DNA from: Paracoccus denitrificans
GTDB taxonomy: Bacteria; Pseudomonadota; Alphaproteobacteria; Rhodobacterales; Rhodobacteraceae
Assembly: GCA_005768755.1 (NCBI GenBank)
Contig: VAFL01000004.1
Coordinates: 62,001 to 126,000, forward strand
Direction: 5' to 3'
Length of the DNA stretch: 64,000 bases
The translations under genes and the position numbers were made by a program. How positions within the stretch are numbered: position 1 is the first letter of the stretch; every line of letters begins with the position of its first letter. The notes below the pieces were generated by a model. It saw only the letters and a list, made by a program, of their open reading frames with translations, was not told the origin of the DNA and did no database searches. Below are positions 7,854-15,966 of this stretch, one piece after another.

Positions 7854-8591
7854 ATGATGAAATATCTTGTGACAGCGCTGATCGTGTCCGCAGGCGCGCC
7901 CGTACTGGCAGGCGAAGCGGTCGAGTATTCTGCCGCAGATCGGGAATTCGAAGGTTACGTCGCGAAGGCGGAAAGCCCGCGCGGGTCTGTCGTTCTGATC
8001 CATGACTGGGACGGGTTGACCGATTACGAAAAGCAGCGCGCCGATATGTTGGCAGACCAGGGCTATAATACCTTTGCGATCGACCTGTTCGGCAAGGGCG
8101 TTCGGCCCGAAACGCCCGAGGCAAATCGCGCCGAGACCGAAAAACTTTATGCCGACCGCGAAATGATGCGAAGCCTGCTAAGCGCGGGGCTGGAGGCAGC
8201 GGCCGCAAACGATGTGGCCACACCGGTGGTTGCAGGCTATTGCTTCGGCGGTGCGGCGGCGCTTGAAATGGCCCGAATGCAGCCCGAAGGCGTCACCGGC
8301 TATGCAACATTCCATGGCGGGCTGGAAACGCCAGAAGGTCAGGATTACGCGGCCGCCAAGGCACCGATCCGGGTCTATCAGGGCGGCGCGGACCAGAATC
8401 CTGATCTTGCGACCTTTGCCGCCTTCCTGACCGAGTTGGAGGCATCAGGCACCCCCTATGAAGCAGAGGTCTATGCCGGCGCGCCCCATGCCTTCACCGT
8501 CTTCGGCTCGGATCGCTACCGCGAGGATGCCGACCAGAAAAGCTGGGCTGACTTTCTGGCGTTTCTGGGGGAAGTGAATCCCGGTCCCTGA
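7854..8591 (+). CDS. Exported dienelactone-hydrolase-family protein
   Basis: This 245-residue alpha/beta hydrolase begins with a signal peptide (MMKYLVTALIVSAGAPVLAG). The DLH triad is visible: the nucleophile Cys in GYCFGG (about residues 125-130), an Asp in YQGGADQNPD (about 180) and a His in GAPHAFTVFG (about 206). Typical dienelactone hydrolases are cytoplasmic and open dienelactone rings. The exported forms have unknown substrates, so only the family is assigned. A GAAGGGAGAGG ribosome site precedes tandem ATG codons. It is separated from plsY by 59 bases and may have its own promoter. Confidence 0.85.
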   Translation: MMKYLVTALIVSAGAPVLAGEAVEYSAADREFEGYVAKAESPRGSVVLIHDWDGLTDYEKQRADMLADQGYNTFAIDLFGKGVRPETPEANRAETEKLYADREMMRSLLSAGLEAAAANDVATPVVAGYCFGGAAALEMARMQPEGVTGYATFHGGLETPEGQDYAAAKAPIRVYQGGADQNPDLATFAAFLTELEASGTPYEAEVYAGAPHAFTVFGSDRYREDADQKSWADFLAFLGEVNPGP

Positions 8592-8617
8592 TCGCGGGCA
8601 TGGACGTTCCAAGCGTG

Positions 8618-8743
8618 TCACGCAGCCGGCGGCGGCATCAGGTCGCCTGATGTCGTCGGGTCCGCAATGCGGTAACGCGGTGCGCTGACGGTGCCCGTGA
8701 TCGAATCACCATTTCGCGTGGGCTCGCGCGTCAGGCGCGTCAC
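8618..8743 (-). CDS. Candidate 41-residue protein downstream of the type I secretion adaptor
   Basis: A short frame starts at a GTG 17 bases after the adaptor stop. It has an AGGA 8 bases upstream and ends in a Pro/Ala-rich tail (GDLMPPPAA). The peptide VTRLTREPTRNGD...APRYRIADPTTSG has balanced composition and GC-rich third positions like a translated frame. I recognise no family. It would be the last gene of the secretion operon. It may also be chance, since the segment is short and no homologue is known to me. Confidence 0.3.
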   Translation of the reverse strand: MTRLTREPTRNGDSITGTVSAPRYRIADPTTSGDLMPPPAA

Positions 8744-8759
8744 AACGCTGATCCTGCAA

Positions 8760-10073
8760 TCAGCTTTCGCGGAATGAGCGTGCGAAATAGTCGGTGAAGG
8801 GCTTGAGCAGATAGGCGGCGGGGCTGCGCTCACCCGTCTGGATATAAACCTCGACCGGCATACCGGGGATCAGCGCCAACTCGCCCAGTTTGGCGCGCTC
8901 CTCTGCCGGGATGGTGACTTCGGCCTTGTAGAAGGGCGTATTCGTCGCCTCATCCAGTATCGCGTCGGCAGAGACGCGATTCAACAGGCCGTCGATTTCG
9001 GGCGTGGTGCGCGCGTTGAACGCGGCGAAGCGCAATTTCACGTCCTGGCCCGGATGGATCTCATCTATGTGAATGGTGGCAATGCGCGCTGCGATGACCA
9101 GAGGTCGATCCTGCGGGACGATGAACAGGATCGGTTCGGCCGCGCGGACAACAGAACGCGGCGTCGTGACCTGCATCTGATAGACGACGCCCGCGACCGG
9201 GGCGGTGATATCCAATCGCGACAATTGCTCGATCAGCGAATTGCGACGTTCGGCCAGCTCCAGTTCGCGGTAGCCAAGATCGCGTAATTCCGTTTCAGCC
9301 TGCTCGCGGCGCTCGCTTTTCTTTTGCAGCAGGGTGATGCTGATCTCTGTCTGGCGGGTTTCGGCCTGCGCCTTCGAGGCCTGCATTTCGCCGATCCGCC
9401 CGTCGATAGAGGCTGCTTCGCGTTCCAGCGCCAGGACACGCGGCGCCTGCGCAAGTCCCTTGTCCAGCAATGCGCGCTGATCGCGAAGCTCCTGCGCGAT
9501 CAGTTCGCGCTGAATTTCCAGTGCCGCCTGCTGGGCGTCGATACCGGCGATCTGGGCACCGACCTGCTGGGATTGCGTTGTCAATTGGTCCAGCGATTGC
9601 TGTAACGTATCGCGCCGCGTCGCAAACAGGCTGCGCTGACCGGCCATCATGTCTGTCAGCATGCCATTGCGGGTGGCCGGCTGTTCCAAAGCGACCGGAA
9701 AGGTGATTTCGGATTGCTCGTCACGCTCGGCTTCCAGCCTGCCGCGCCGGGCGAGGATTTCGAAATACTGCCCCTCGACGATGGCCAGTTCCGAGCGCAG
9801 CAGCGACCCGTCCAGTTGGATCAGCACCTGGCCCGCTGTTACGGACGCGCCTTCACGGACAAGAATATCTTCGACCACACCGCCATCGGGATGTTGAACG
9901 ACCTGGCGCTGTTGTTCCACCTCGATCTGCCCTGGGGCCACGACCGCCCCGGCAATCCGGGTGCCGAAGGCCCAGGCGCCAAAGCCTGCGAAAAGAATTG
10001 CGATTGCGACCAATCCCATCACGATCGGTCGACGGGGGGACCATTCCGGGGAGCTCCGGTTCGGTGCGTTCAT
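8760..10073 (-). CDS. Type I secretion membrane fusion (HlyD-family) adaptor
   Basis: The 437-residue adaptor bridges an inner-membrane ABC exporter and an outer-membrane TolC-like channel. It has one N-terminal membrane helix (about residues 17-38), a biotinyl-lipoyl half QRQVVQHPDGGVVEDILVREG (about 59-79), and a long coiled-coil hairpin rich in Gln, Glu and Arg (about 90-290). The second lipoyl half follows (about 290-310, LDITAPVAGVVYQ), then a beta-barrel end (IPGMPVEVYIQTGERS) typical of PrtE/HlyD proteins. Its ATG overlaps the ABC transporter stop by 4 bases, so the two are translationally coupled. Confidence 0.93.
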   Translation of the reverse strand: MNAPNRSSPEWSPRRPIVMGLVAIAILFAGFGAWAFGTRIAGAVVAPGQIEVEQQRQVVQHPDGGVVEDILVREGASVTAGQVLIQLDGSLLRSELAIVEGQYFEILARRGRLEAERDEQSEITFPVALEQPATRNGMLTDMMAGQRSLFATRRDTLQQSLDQLTTQSQQVGAQIAGIDAQQAALEIQRELIAQELRDQRALLDKGLAQAPRVLALEREAASIDGRIGEMQASKAQAETRQTEISITLLQKKSERREQAETELRDLGYRELELAERRNSLIEQLSRLDITAPVAGVVYQMQVTTPRSVVRAAEPILFIVPQDRPLVIAARIATIHIDEIHPGQDVKLRFAAFNARTTPEIDGLLNRVSADAILDEATNTPFYKAEVTIPAEERAKLGELALIPGMPVEVYIQTGERSPAAYLLKPFTDYFARSFRES

Positions 10074-11800
10074 GATACACCGCCGATCCGGCGCGATGAC
10101 TGCACTGCGTCGGCATTTTGCAGAACGGCCTTCAGCACCTCGTCCCGCGGGCCGAAACTGCGGACCAGCCCGCCCTCAAGCATCAGAAGCAGATCGCATT
10201 CGGCGATGGCCGCTGGGCGATGCGCCATGATCAACACGGCACCACCGCTTGCCTTGATCGCGCGGATCGCGCCGTTAAGCGCCTGCGAGCCTTCATTGTC
10301 CAGGTTCGAATTCGGCTCGTCCAGGACAAGAAGGACCGGGTTGGTGTACAGGGCGCGCGCCAGTCCGATCCGCTGGATCTGTCCGCCCGACAAAAGACTG
10401 CCAGCCTGGGCAAGTGGCGTGTCATATCCCTGCGGCAGGTTCAGTATCATCTGATGTGCCGCTGCTGCCTTGGCAGCCGTGACAACGCGATCAGAATCCG
10501 GTTTCGGGTCCAGTCGCGCAATATTTTCAGCCACGCTGCCGTCGAACAGCGTCACTTGCTGCGGCAGATAACCGATCAGCCGCCCAAGTTCATCGGGCGG
10601 GAACTGGTCAAGCGATGCCCCGCCCAGCCGGATCGAGCCACCGGCCGGCGGCCAGGCCCCGATGATCGCGCGGGCCAGCGTCGACTTGCCGGCCCCCGAT
10701 GGCCCGATAACACCCAGGGCCTGTCCCGGTTGCAGCGTCAGGCTGATGCCGCGCAGCGTGGGCGCGCGCTGGCCGGGCGGCACGATCGACAGCTGACTGA
10801 TCTGCAATCGCGCCTCTGGCCGGGGCAGTGCGGTGACGTCACCGCGCAGCGGCCGACGCGACAAAAGTGCGGCCAGCCGTTTCCAGCCATCCTGGGCGCG
10901 CTGAACCAGCGGCCATTGTCCGATGATCACCTCGACCGGTTGTAAGGCCCGCCCCATCAGAATGGACGAGGCGATCATGGCCCCGGGTGTCAATTGCTGA
11001 CGCAGCACCAGCCATGCGCCGGCGGCAAGCATGGCGCTTTGCAGGAACAGCCGGAAGCTGCGTGAGAACGCACCATAGGCCTGCGCGCTGTCAGACCCCG
11101 CCAGCCCGGCACGCGCTGCCTCGCTGCGGGCCGCGTCCCAGCGGGCGAAGCTGGCGTCGCGCATCCCGAGGGCGCCGATCACCTCGCCCTCGTCACGGAA
11201 CAGGTCGGACATGCGTTCTGCGCGCTGACTGGCAATTGCGCTTTGCTGCAGCGCGACCTTGCCGCTGTGCTGATTGAGAAGTGTCGCAATGATCAGGATC
11301 GCACCGCCAATGGTCGCCACAACGCCAAGAAGCGGATGAAAGATATAGACGGCGATCAGGTAGATCGGCGCGAAAGGCAGGTCGAACATCGCCAGACTGA
11401 CCGGAGACGCGATCAATGTCCTGAGCGATTCCAGGTCGCGCATGCCGCCCTTTGCCACAGCGTCGGACCCGGTGGCGATGCCGTCTTCAAGCGCGGCGGC
11501 GAAGACCCGCCTTTCCAACCGGTCCTGAAATCGCAACGCCACGCGCTGCATGACCCGCGAGCGGGCCAAATCGACCACGCCCATGACGAGGAACAGGAAT
11601 GCGACCAGCAGGGACAGCGCGACCAGGGTTTCAACCGAACCCGATCCCAGCACACGATCATAGACCTGCAGCATGAACAGCGGCCCGGTCAGCATCAGAA
11701 GATTGACCGCAAGCGAGAACAGCGCGACCACGGTCAGCGTCGGCACAGATCCGGCGCGCGCTTGGCGAAGTTCCGCCAACCCCTTGTCTTCCGCTGCCAT
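10070..11800 (-). CDS. Type I secretion system permease/ATPase (PrtD family)
   Basis: This is a 576-residue half-transporter with an N-terminal six-helix membrane domain (about residues 20-300) and a C-terminal nucleotide-binding domain. Walker A is GPSGAGKST (about 358-366), the signature is LSGGQIQRIGLARAL (about 465-479) and Walker B is VLLVLDEPNSNLD (about 485-497). It lacks the C39-like N-terminal peptidase domain, as in protease and RTX exporters. The ATG at 11800 is preferred; an upstream ATG would add 29 basic residues that do not resemble the family. No RTX or other substrate gene and no TolC gene are in the neighbourhood. Confidence 0.93.
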   Translation of the reverse strand: MAAEDKGLAELRQARAGSVPTLTVVALFSLAVNLLMLTGPLFMLQVYDRVLGSGSVETLVALSLLVAFLFLVMGVVDLARSRVMQRVALRFQDRLERRVFAAALEDGIATGSDAVAKGGMRDLESLRTLIASPVSLAMFDLPFAPIYLIAVYIFHPLLGVVATIGGAILIIATLLNQHSGKVALQQSAIASQRAERMSDLFRDEGEVIGALGMRDASFARWDAARSEAARAGLAGSDSAQAYGAFSRSFRLFLQSAMLAAGAWLVLRQQLTPGAMIASSILMGRALQPVEVIIGQWPLVQRAQDGWKRLAALLSRRPLRGDVTALPRPEARLQISQLSIVPPGQRAPTLRGISLTLQPGQALGVIGPSGAGKSTLARAIIGAWPPAGGSIRLGGASLDQFPPDELGRLIGYLPQQVTLFDGSVAENIARLDPKPDSDRVVTAAKAAAAHQMILNLPQGYDTPLAQAGSLLSGGQIQRIGLARALYTNPVLLVLDEPNSNLDNEGSQALNGAIRAIKASGGAVLIMAHRPAAIAECDLLLMLEGGLVRSFGPRDEVLKAVLQNADAVQSSRRIGGVS

Positions 11801-11929
11801 TGGCGCCGTCCCACCCCACTGATTAAAGCCGCCTGCCTTGCCGGCAGGGGGCACAGCCCTTATTGCCCGTCGGGCTGCCCCGGGCAACAGGGCACACGAA
11901 TCAGCCCCTGTCGGAAGGTTACCAACGAA

Positions 11930-12664
11930 ATGTTAGCGAAACCCTTACTTCCGATCCTGCTGCTTGCGCTAGCTGCTGCGGCCTGTTCAAAGCCCCCGAC
12001 CGGGGAGATCAACGATCCGTATGAGACGGCGAACCGCCGCGTTCACGCATTCAACAAGGGGCTGGACGCCAATCTTGTGAAGCCTGTGACCTCGATCGGT
12101 GGCGATGATGATGCAGGCGGCGAAAGCGCGATGAGCCTGGTGACGAATGTGGGCGGCAATCTGTCGCTGCCCGGCAAGGCCGTGAATGGGCTTCTGCAGG
12201 GACGACCGGGGCGCGCTGCCCAGAATGCCGGGCGGTTCATTGTAAACACGACGCTGGGTCTTGGTGGAATCCACGATCCGGCCGGACAGGAGTTCGGCCT
12301 GACCGAGGTCGATACCGATTTCGGCGAAACATTGCATGTCTGGGGCATCCCGGAAGGCGCATATGTCGAATTGCCGGTCATTGGCCCCTCGACCCAGCGC
12401 GATGCCGTGGGGCGGGTTGTCGATCTGTTCATCGACCCCGTCTATGGCGCGCTGCCAGAACCGGATGTCTATTATGCGTTCGGGGTCCGCGCAGGATCAA
12501 AAGCGGGTGACCGTGCGCGATTTGGGGATACGGTGGATTCGATTTTACACGAAAGTGCAGACAGCTATGCACAAACGCGACTGCTGTATCTGCAGCACCG
12601 CAGATACGAACTCGGGATGGAAGGCGAGGCCTATGACCCCTACGAAGACCCTTATGACAACTAG
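11930..12664 (+). CDS. mlaA: Phospholipid-binding lipoprotein MlaA (VacJ)
   Basis: MlaA is the outer-membrane lipoprotein that removes misplaced phospholipids from the outer leaflet and passes them to MlaC. The 244-residue product has a lipoprotein signal ending in LAAAACSKP. It carries the VacJ blocks NDPYETANRRVHAFNKGLD, FIVNTTLGLGGIHDPA and DTDFGETLHVWGIPEGAYVELPVIGPS. A GGAAGG lies 11 bases before the ATG. An upstream open frame extends far into the opposite gene and is discarded because the lipobox fixes the start. The stop lies inside the first codons of mlaC. Confidence 0.95.
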   Translation: MLAKPLLPILLLALAAAACSKPPTGEINDPYETANRRVHAFNKGLDANLVKPVTSIGGDDDAGGESAMSLVTNVGGNLSLPGKAVNGLLQGRPGRAAQNAGRFIVNTTLGLGGIHDPAGQEFGLTEVDTDFGETLHVWGIPEGAYVELPVIGPSTQRDAVGRVVDLFIDPVYGALPEPDVYYAFGVRAGSKAGDRARFGDTVDSILHESADSYAQTRLLYLQHRRYELGMEGEAYDPYEDPYDN

Positions 12665-13250
12665 CAGCCGGCGCGGCTTTCTTGGCCTGCTGGGCGCAGG
12701 AACGGCCATGGCCGCATTGCCGGCCTGGGCGCTTTCGACCGACGAAGCGCGCGCCCTCGTCCAGCAATCGCTGGACGAGGTTTACAACGTCATCAATTCC
12801 GGTCGACCGGCCGAGCAGATGTACCGTGATTTCGCCGATATTTTCGGGCGTTACGCGGATGTTGATGTCATTGCGCGTTCGGCGCTTGGCCCGGCGGCGC
12901 GCCAACTTAGCCCACAACAGTTTGCGGGCTATCGCCAGGCATTTCAGGGCTATATCGGGCGTAAATATGGTGCGCGCTTCCGCGAATTCATCGGCTCGCG
13001 GATCGAAGTGACTGATGCGCGGCAGATGAAGTCGTTCTATGCGGTAACTTCGGTCGCCAGATTGAACGGCCGCGCGCCGATGACTGTCGAATGGCACGTA
13101 TCGGACAAGTCAGGGGCGAATAAATACTTCAATATCATTATTGAAGGTGTGAACATGCTGGCGTCGGAGCGTGCAGAAATGGGCGCGATGCTGGCAGCCA
13201 ACGGCGGCGATATCGCCGCACTGACCGCGGCCTTGCAAAGCGCCGGCTGA
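12654..13250 (+). CDS. mlaC: Periplasmic phospholipid carrier MlaC (Ttg2D/MlaC family), likely Tat-exported
   Basis: MlaC shuttles phospholipids between MlaA and the inner-membrane MlaFEDB complex. The 198-residue protein has the family core ARALVQQSLDEVYNVINSG, RYADVDVIARSALG, QQFAGYRQAFQGYIGRKYG and a final EGVNMLASERAEM. The signal sequence reads TTSSRRGFLGLLGAGTAMAA, with a twin-arginine motif (SRRGFLG) as seen in Tat substrates; this is unusual for a lipid carrier but common among rhodobacterial MlaC proteins in my recollection. It overlaps mlaA by 11 bases. An ATG seven codons upstream is also possible. The MlaFED genes are not in the window. Confidence 0.9.
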   Translation: MTTSSRRGFLGLLGAGTAMAALPAWALSTDEARALVQQSLDEVYNVINSGRPAEQMYRDFADIFGRYADVDVIARSALGPAARQLSPQQFAGYRQAFQGYIGRKYGARFREFIGSRIEVTDARQMKSFYAVTSVARLNGRAPMTVEWHVSDKSGANKYFNIIIEGVNMLASERAEMGAMLAANGGDIAALTAALQSAG

Positions 13251-13274
13251 CGGCGCGACACAGGATCCCAATAG

Positions 13275-13306
13275 AAAAAGGCGCGCCGCCGTGGCGCGCC
13301 TTTTTT
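13275..13306. terminator. Bidirectional Rho-independent terminator between mlaC and PBP1A
   Basis: A perfect GGCGCGCC stem with a five-base loop is flanked by AAAAA on the left and TTTTTT on the right, so it can end transcripts from both convergent genes. The same stem sequence recurs after mscL. Confidence 0.9.
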
Positions 13307-13334
13307 GATTTGGCTGGCGCTGTGATCGGCGCGG

Positions 13335-15701
13335 TCAGTTCACGCCGTCGATGCCGCGAAGGATGTCGGCCAGCGGATCGGCCTCGGCACTTTCGGGGGC
13401 ATTGGTCACACCGCGCCGCGCCTCGGTCGAACTGACAGTGACTTCTTCCGACCGCGGCGGCCCATCCGTTGGCTGGGATTGACCCTGACCCTGCGCGCCC
13501 GTCTGACCAAGTGCCGCGCTCAGCGCGTCGGCCAGCGGTTCGCCCGCGCCCTGGACGACGGGTTGACCCGCCGGCGCGCCGGGGCTGTCGCCCGCCATGT
13601 CGTTCAGCGCGGCCCCCAATGCCGCGCTCAGCGCATCGTCGCCGCGCACCGAGGGTGCTACGCCATCGCCAATGCGCGAACCTTCGTCGCCGACGAAGCG
13701 GCCAAGCGGCTCATTCGGAAGGCCTTCGTGAATTTCGGTCATCACGGCCTGCCAGATCTCGGCGGGCAGACCGCCACCGGTCACACCCTTCAGCGGCGTG
13801 TTGTCGTCGTAACCCATCCAGACGCCGGTCACGTATTGGTCAGTGAAGCCGATGAACCAGGCGTCGCGATAGGACGAGGTCGTGCCGGTCTTGCCGGCCG
13901 CGGCCCGCTCTCCCAGCTTGGCGCGTCCGCCGGTGCCGTTCTGAATGACCTGTTCCATCATGGCGATCAGGTTAGCTGCTGCCTGTTGAGAGATCACGCG
14001 CTGTCCCATGCCGCCCGTCTGGGCAATCATCGGGCTGTCTTCGCCCCGGATGCGCAGTTCGACCACGCCGTAGGGACGCACGGCGCGACCACCGTTGCGG
14101 ATGCCGGCATAGGCGCCCGTCATTTCAAGCAAGGTCGAATCGAACACGCCAAGACCCAAGGACGGCACATTCGGAAGGTCGGTGCCAACGCCAAACTCCT
14201 CGGCGATGCGCAGAACAGAGTCGCGTCCCGCCTTTTCCTGAAGCCGGATGGTTGCCGTGTTGAGCGATTGCGAGAGTGCGCGGGTCAGCGTCACGTCACC
14301 GTAATACTTTCGGGTATAGTTTTGCGGCGACCAGTTGCGGATGGTCAAAGGCCCGTCACTCACGACGCTGTCCGGCGTCATGCCCTGATCGAGCGCAGCT
14401 GCGAAGACAAAAGGCTTGAAGCTGGAGCCGGTCTGCCGCTTGGCCTGCGTGGCGCGGTTGAACACGCCTTGCACGATGGTATCGCGCCCGCCGACCAGGG
14501 CGCGCACGGCGCCGTCCGCCGACAGCACGACGACCGCCGCTTCCGCTTTCGAGCCATCGCTGACCTTTTCATCGAATATACGCTTCATCGCACGCTCGGC
14601 CGCCTGCTGCACCTTCTGATCGAACGTGGTCAGGATGGTGACATCTTCGGTCGTTTCCGTGGTCAGAAAGCCGGGGCCGGATTCCATCAGCCAATCCGCG
14701 AAATAGCCGCCCGCGCGGGCCTGGGCCGCCTGCGACAACACAGCCGGATTGGCCTTGGCTTGTTCAAATTCCGCGTCTGTAATGCGGTCCTGCTCGTGCA
14801 TCAGGGTCAACACGACATTGGCGCGATCCTGCGCGCGCTGGATGTTCGATGTCGGCGCGAAATAGCTCGGGGCCTTCAGCAGACCTGCCAGCATCGCCGC
14901 TTCGGCCGCCGTGACCTCATTGGCGTGCTTGCCGAAATAACGCTCGGCCGCTGCTTCGAAGCCGCGCGCGCCGCCGCCCAGATAAGAGCGGTTCATATAG
15001 ATGCCGAGGATTTCGTCCTTGGAATACTTCAGCTCCATCGCGAAGGAATAGGGGACTTCCTTGACCTTGCGCCACAGGCTGGACGTGCGGCATTCGGCTT
15101 CATAAGCGGCCTCATCCTTCCAGCGCGTGGGATCGAAGCTTTCGCCAAGGCACAGAAGCTTGGAAACCTGCTGTGTAATGGTCGATCCGCCGTTGCCTTC
15201 CAGCGGCCCACGGCCTTCCGCCATGTTGATCTTGATGGCGCTGGCAATCCCGCGCGGGTCGATCCCAAGATGGCGGTAAAAGCGCTTATCCTCGGTCGCG
15301 ACCACGGCATCGCGCAGCGCGGGGGCGATTTGGTCCGGGGTGACAGTGCCGAATGTTTCGCCGCGCCACGCGAAGACCTTGCCCTCGCGGTCCAGCATGG
15401 TCACACCGCCGCGTGCCCGCCCGTCAAACAGGGCCGACGCCTCGGGCAGTTGAGAGTAGTAATAGAAGGTCGCCATCGCGACGATCAGGAACACCGCCAG
15501 GACCGAGAACCAGATCGTGCGGAAAATCGTCTTCCAGATCAAAGAGATCAGGCCGGTGACGCCGCGCGTCACGGCATTGCCACGACGAACCGGTGCACGA
15601 CGACCGGACTTTCCGCGCGGCGTCTTGCCGGACGGCTTGGTCGGGTTTGAATAGCGCCGTTCGGCCACCACGGGGCGGCCCTTGCGGGGGGGATTTGCCA
15701 T
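13335..15701 (-). CDS. mrcA: Class A penicillin-binding protein 1A
   Basis: This is a bifunctional peptidoglycan synthase of 788 residues. A basic N-terminus precedes one membrane helix (about residues 58-80). The GT51 glycosyltransferase shows ATEDKRFYRHLGIDPRG with its catalytic Glu, and GNGGSTITQQ. The transpeptidase shows the serine motif TGSSFKPF, SQSLNTA (SxN) and AAGKTGTTS (KTGT). The C-terminal 100 residues are a disordered-looking Gly/Gln/Pro-rich tail. The start at 15701 follows an AGGA 9 bases upstream; an earlier in-frame ATG would add 53 unlikely residues. It elongates glycan strands and cross-links peptides in the periplasm. Confidence 0.95.
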   Translation of the reverse strand: MANPPRKGRPVVAERRYSNPTKPSGKTPRGKSGRRAPVRRGNAVTRGVTGLISLIWKTIFRTIWFSVLAVFLIVAMATFYYYSQLPEASALFDGRARGGVTMLDREGKVFAWRGETFGTVTPDQIAPALRDAVVATEDKRFYRHLGIDPRGIASAIKINMAEGRGPLEGNGGSTITQQVSKLLCLGESFDPTRWKDEAAYEAECRTSSLWRKVKEVPYSFAMELKYSKDEILGIYMNRSYLGGGARGFEAAAERYFGKHANEVTAAEAAMLAGLLKAPSYFAPTSNIQRAQDRANVVLTLMHEQDRITDAEFEQAKANPAVLSQAAQARAGGYFADWLMESGPGFLTTETTEDVTILTTFDQKVQQAAERAMKRIFDEKVSDGSKAEAAVVVLSADGAVRALVGGRDTIVQGVFNRATQAKRQTGSSFKPFVFAAALDQGMTPDSVVSDGPLTIRNWSPQNYTRKYYGDVTLTRALSQSLNTATIRLQEKAGRDSVLRIAEEFGVGTDLPNVPSLGLGVFDSTLLEMTGAYAGIRNGGRAVRPYGVVELRIRGEDSPMIAQTGGMGQRVISQQAAANLIAMMEQVIQNGTGGRAKLGERAAAGKTGTTSSYRDAWFIGFTDQYVTGVWMGYDDNTPLKGVTGGGLPAEIWQAVMTEIHEGLPNEPLGRFVGDEGSRIGDGVAPSVRGDDALSAALGAALNDMAGDSPGAPAGQPVVQGAGEPLADALSAALGQTGAQGQGQSQPTDGPPRSEEVTVSSTEARRGVTNAPESAEADPLADILRGIDGVN

Positions 15702-15966
15702 GCCTGTATTCCTGCGCGACCGGCTTCCCCGGCCCAATTGCCAGTCAGCATACACGATGAGGCAACCAATGCGAAGGCCGTTGACTGGTATGTGATCTGC
15801 CCAACAGGCGGGCATTTGCCGTCTGCATTCGCCTGATTTTTCATCAGTTCTTGTTTTCAACCGGTCCGCGCGCTGCCGAAGGCTTGAGCAGTTGGGCCGT
15901 CATCCGCCTTCTGGGTCCGATGGCCGCCGGCTGCGGTGGCGACCCAGAACGAAAAGGTGACGCCGA

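Noticed and set aside
11243..11929. N-terminal extension of MlaA by 229 codons
   Set aside because: The lipoprotein signal with its lipobox at 11930 sets the start; the upstream frame is antisense to the ABC transporter.
13479..15650. 723-codon plus-strand frame opposite the PBP1A gene
   Set aside because: Antisense shadow of a GC-rich gene; PBP1A motifs on the minus strand are unequivocal and the plus frame resembles no protein.
15702..15966. Sigma-54 promoter for amtB
   Set aside because: No convincing TGGC-N8-TTGC element was found; GCATTTGCC is only a partial match.
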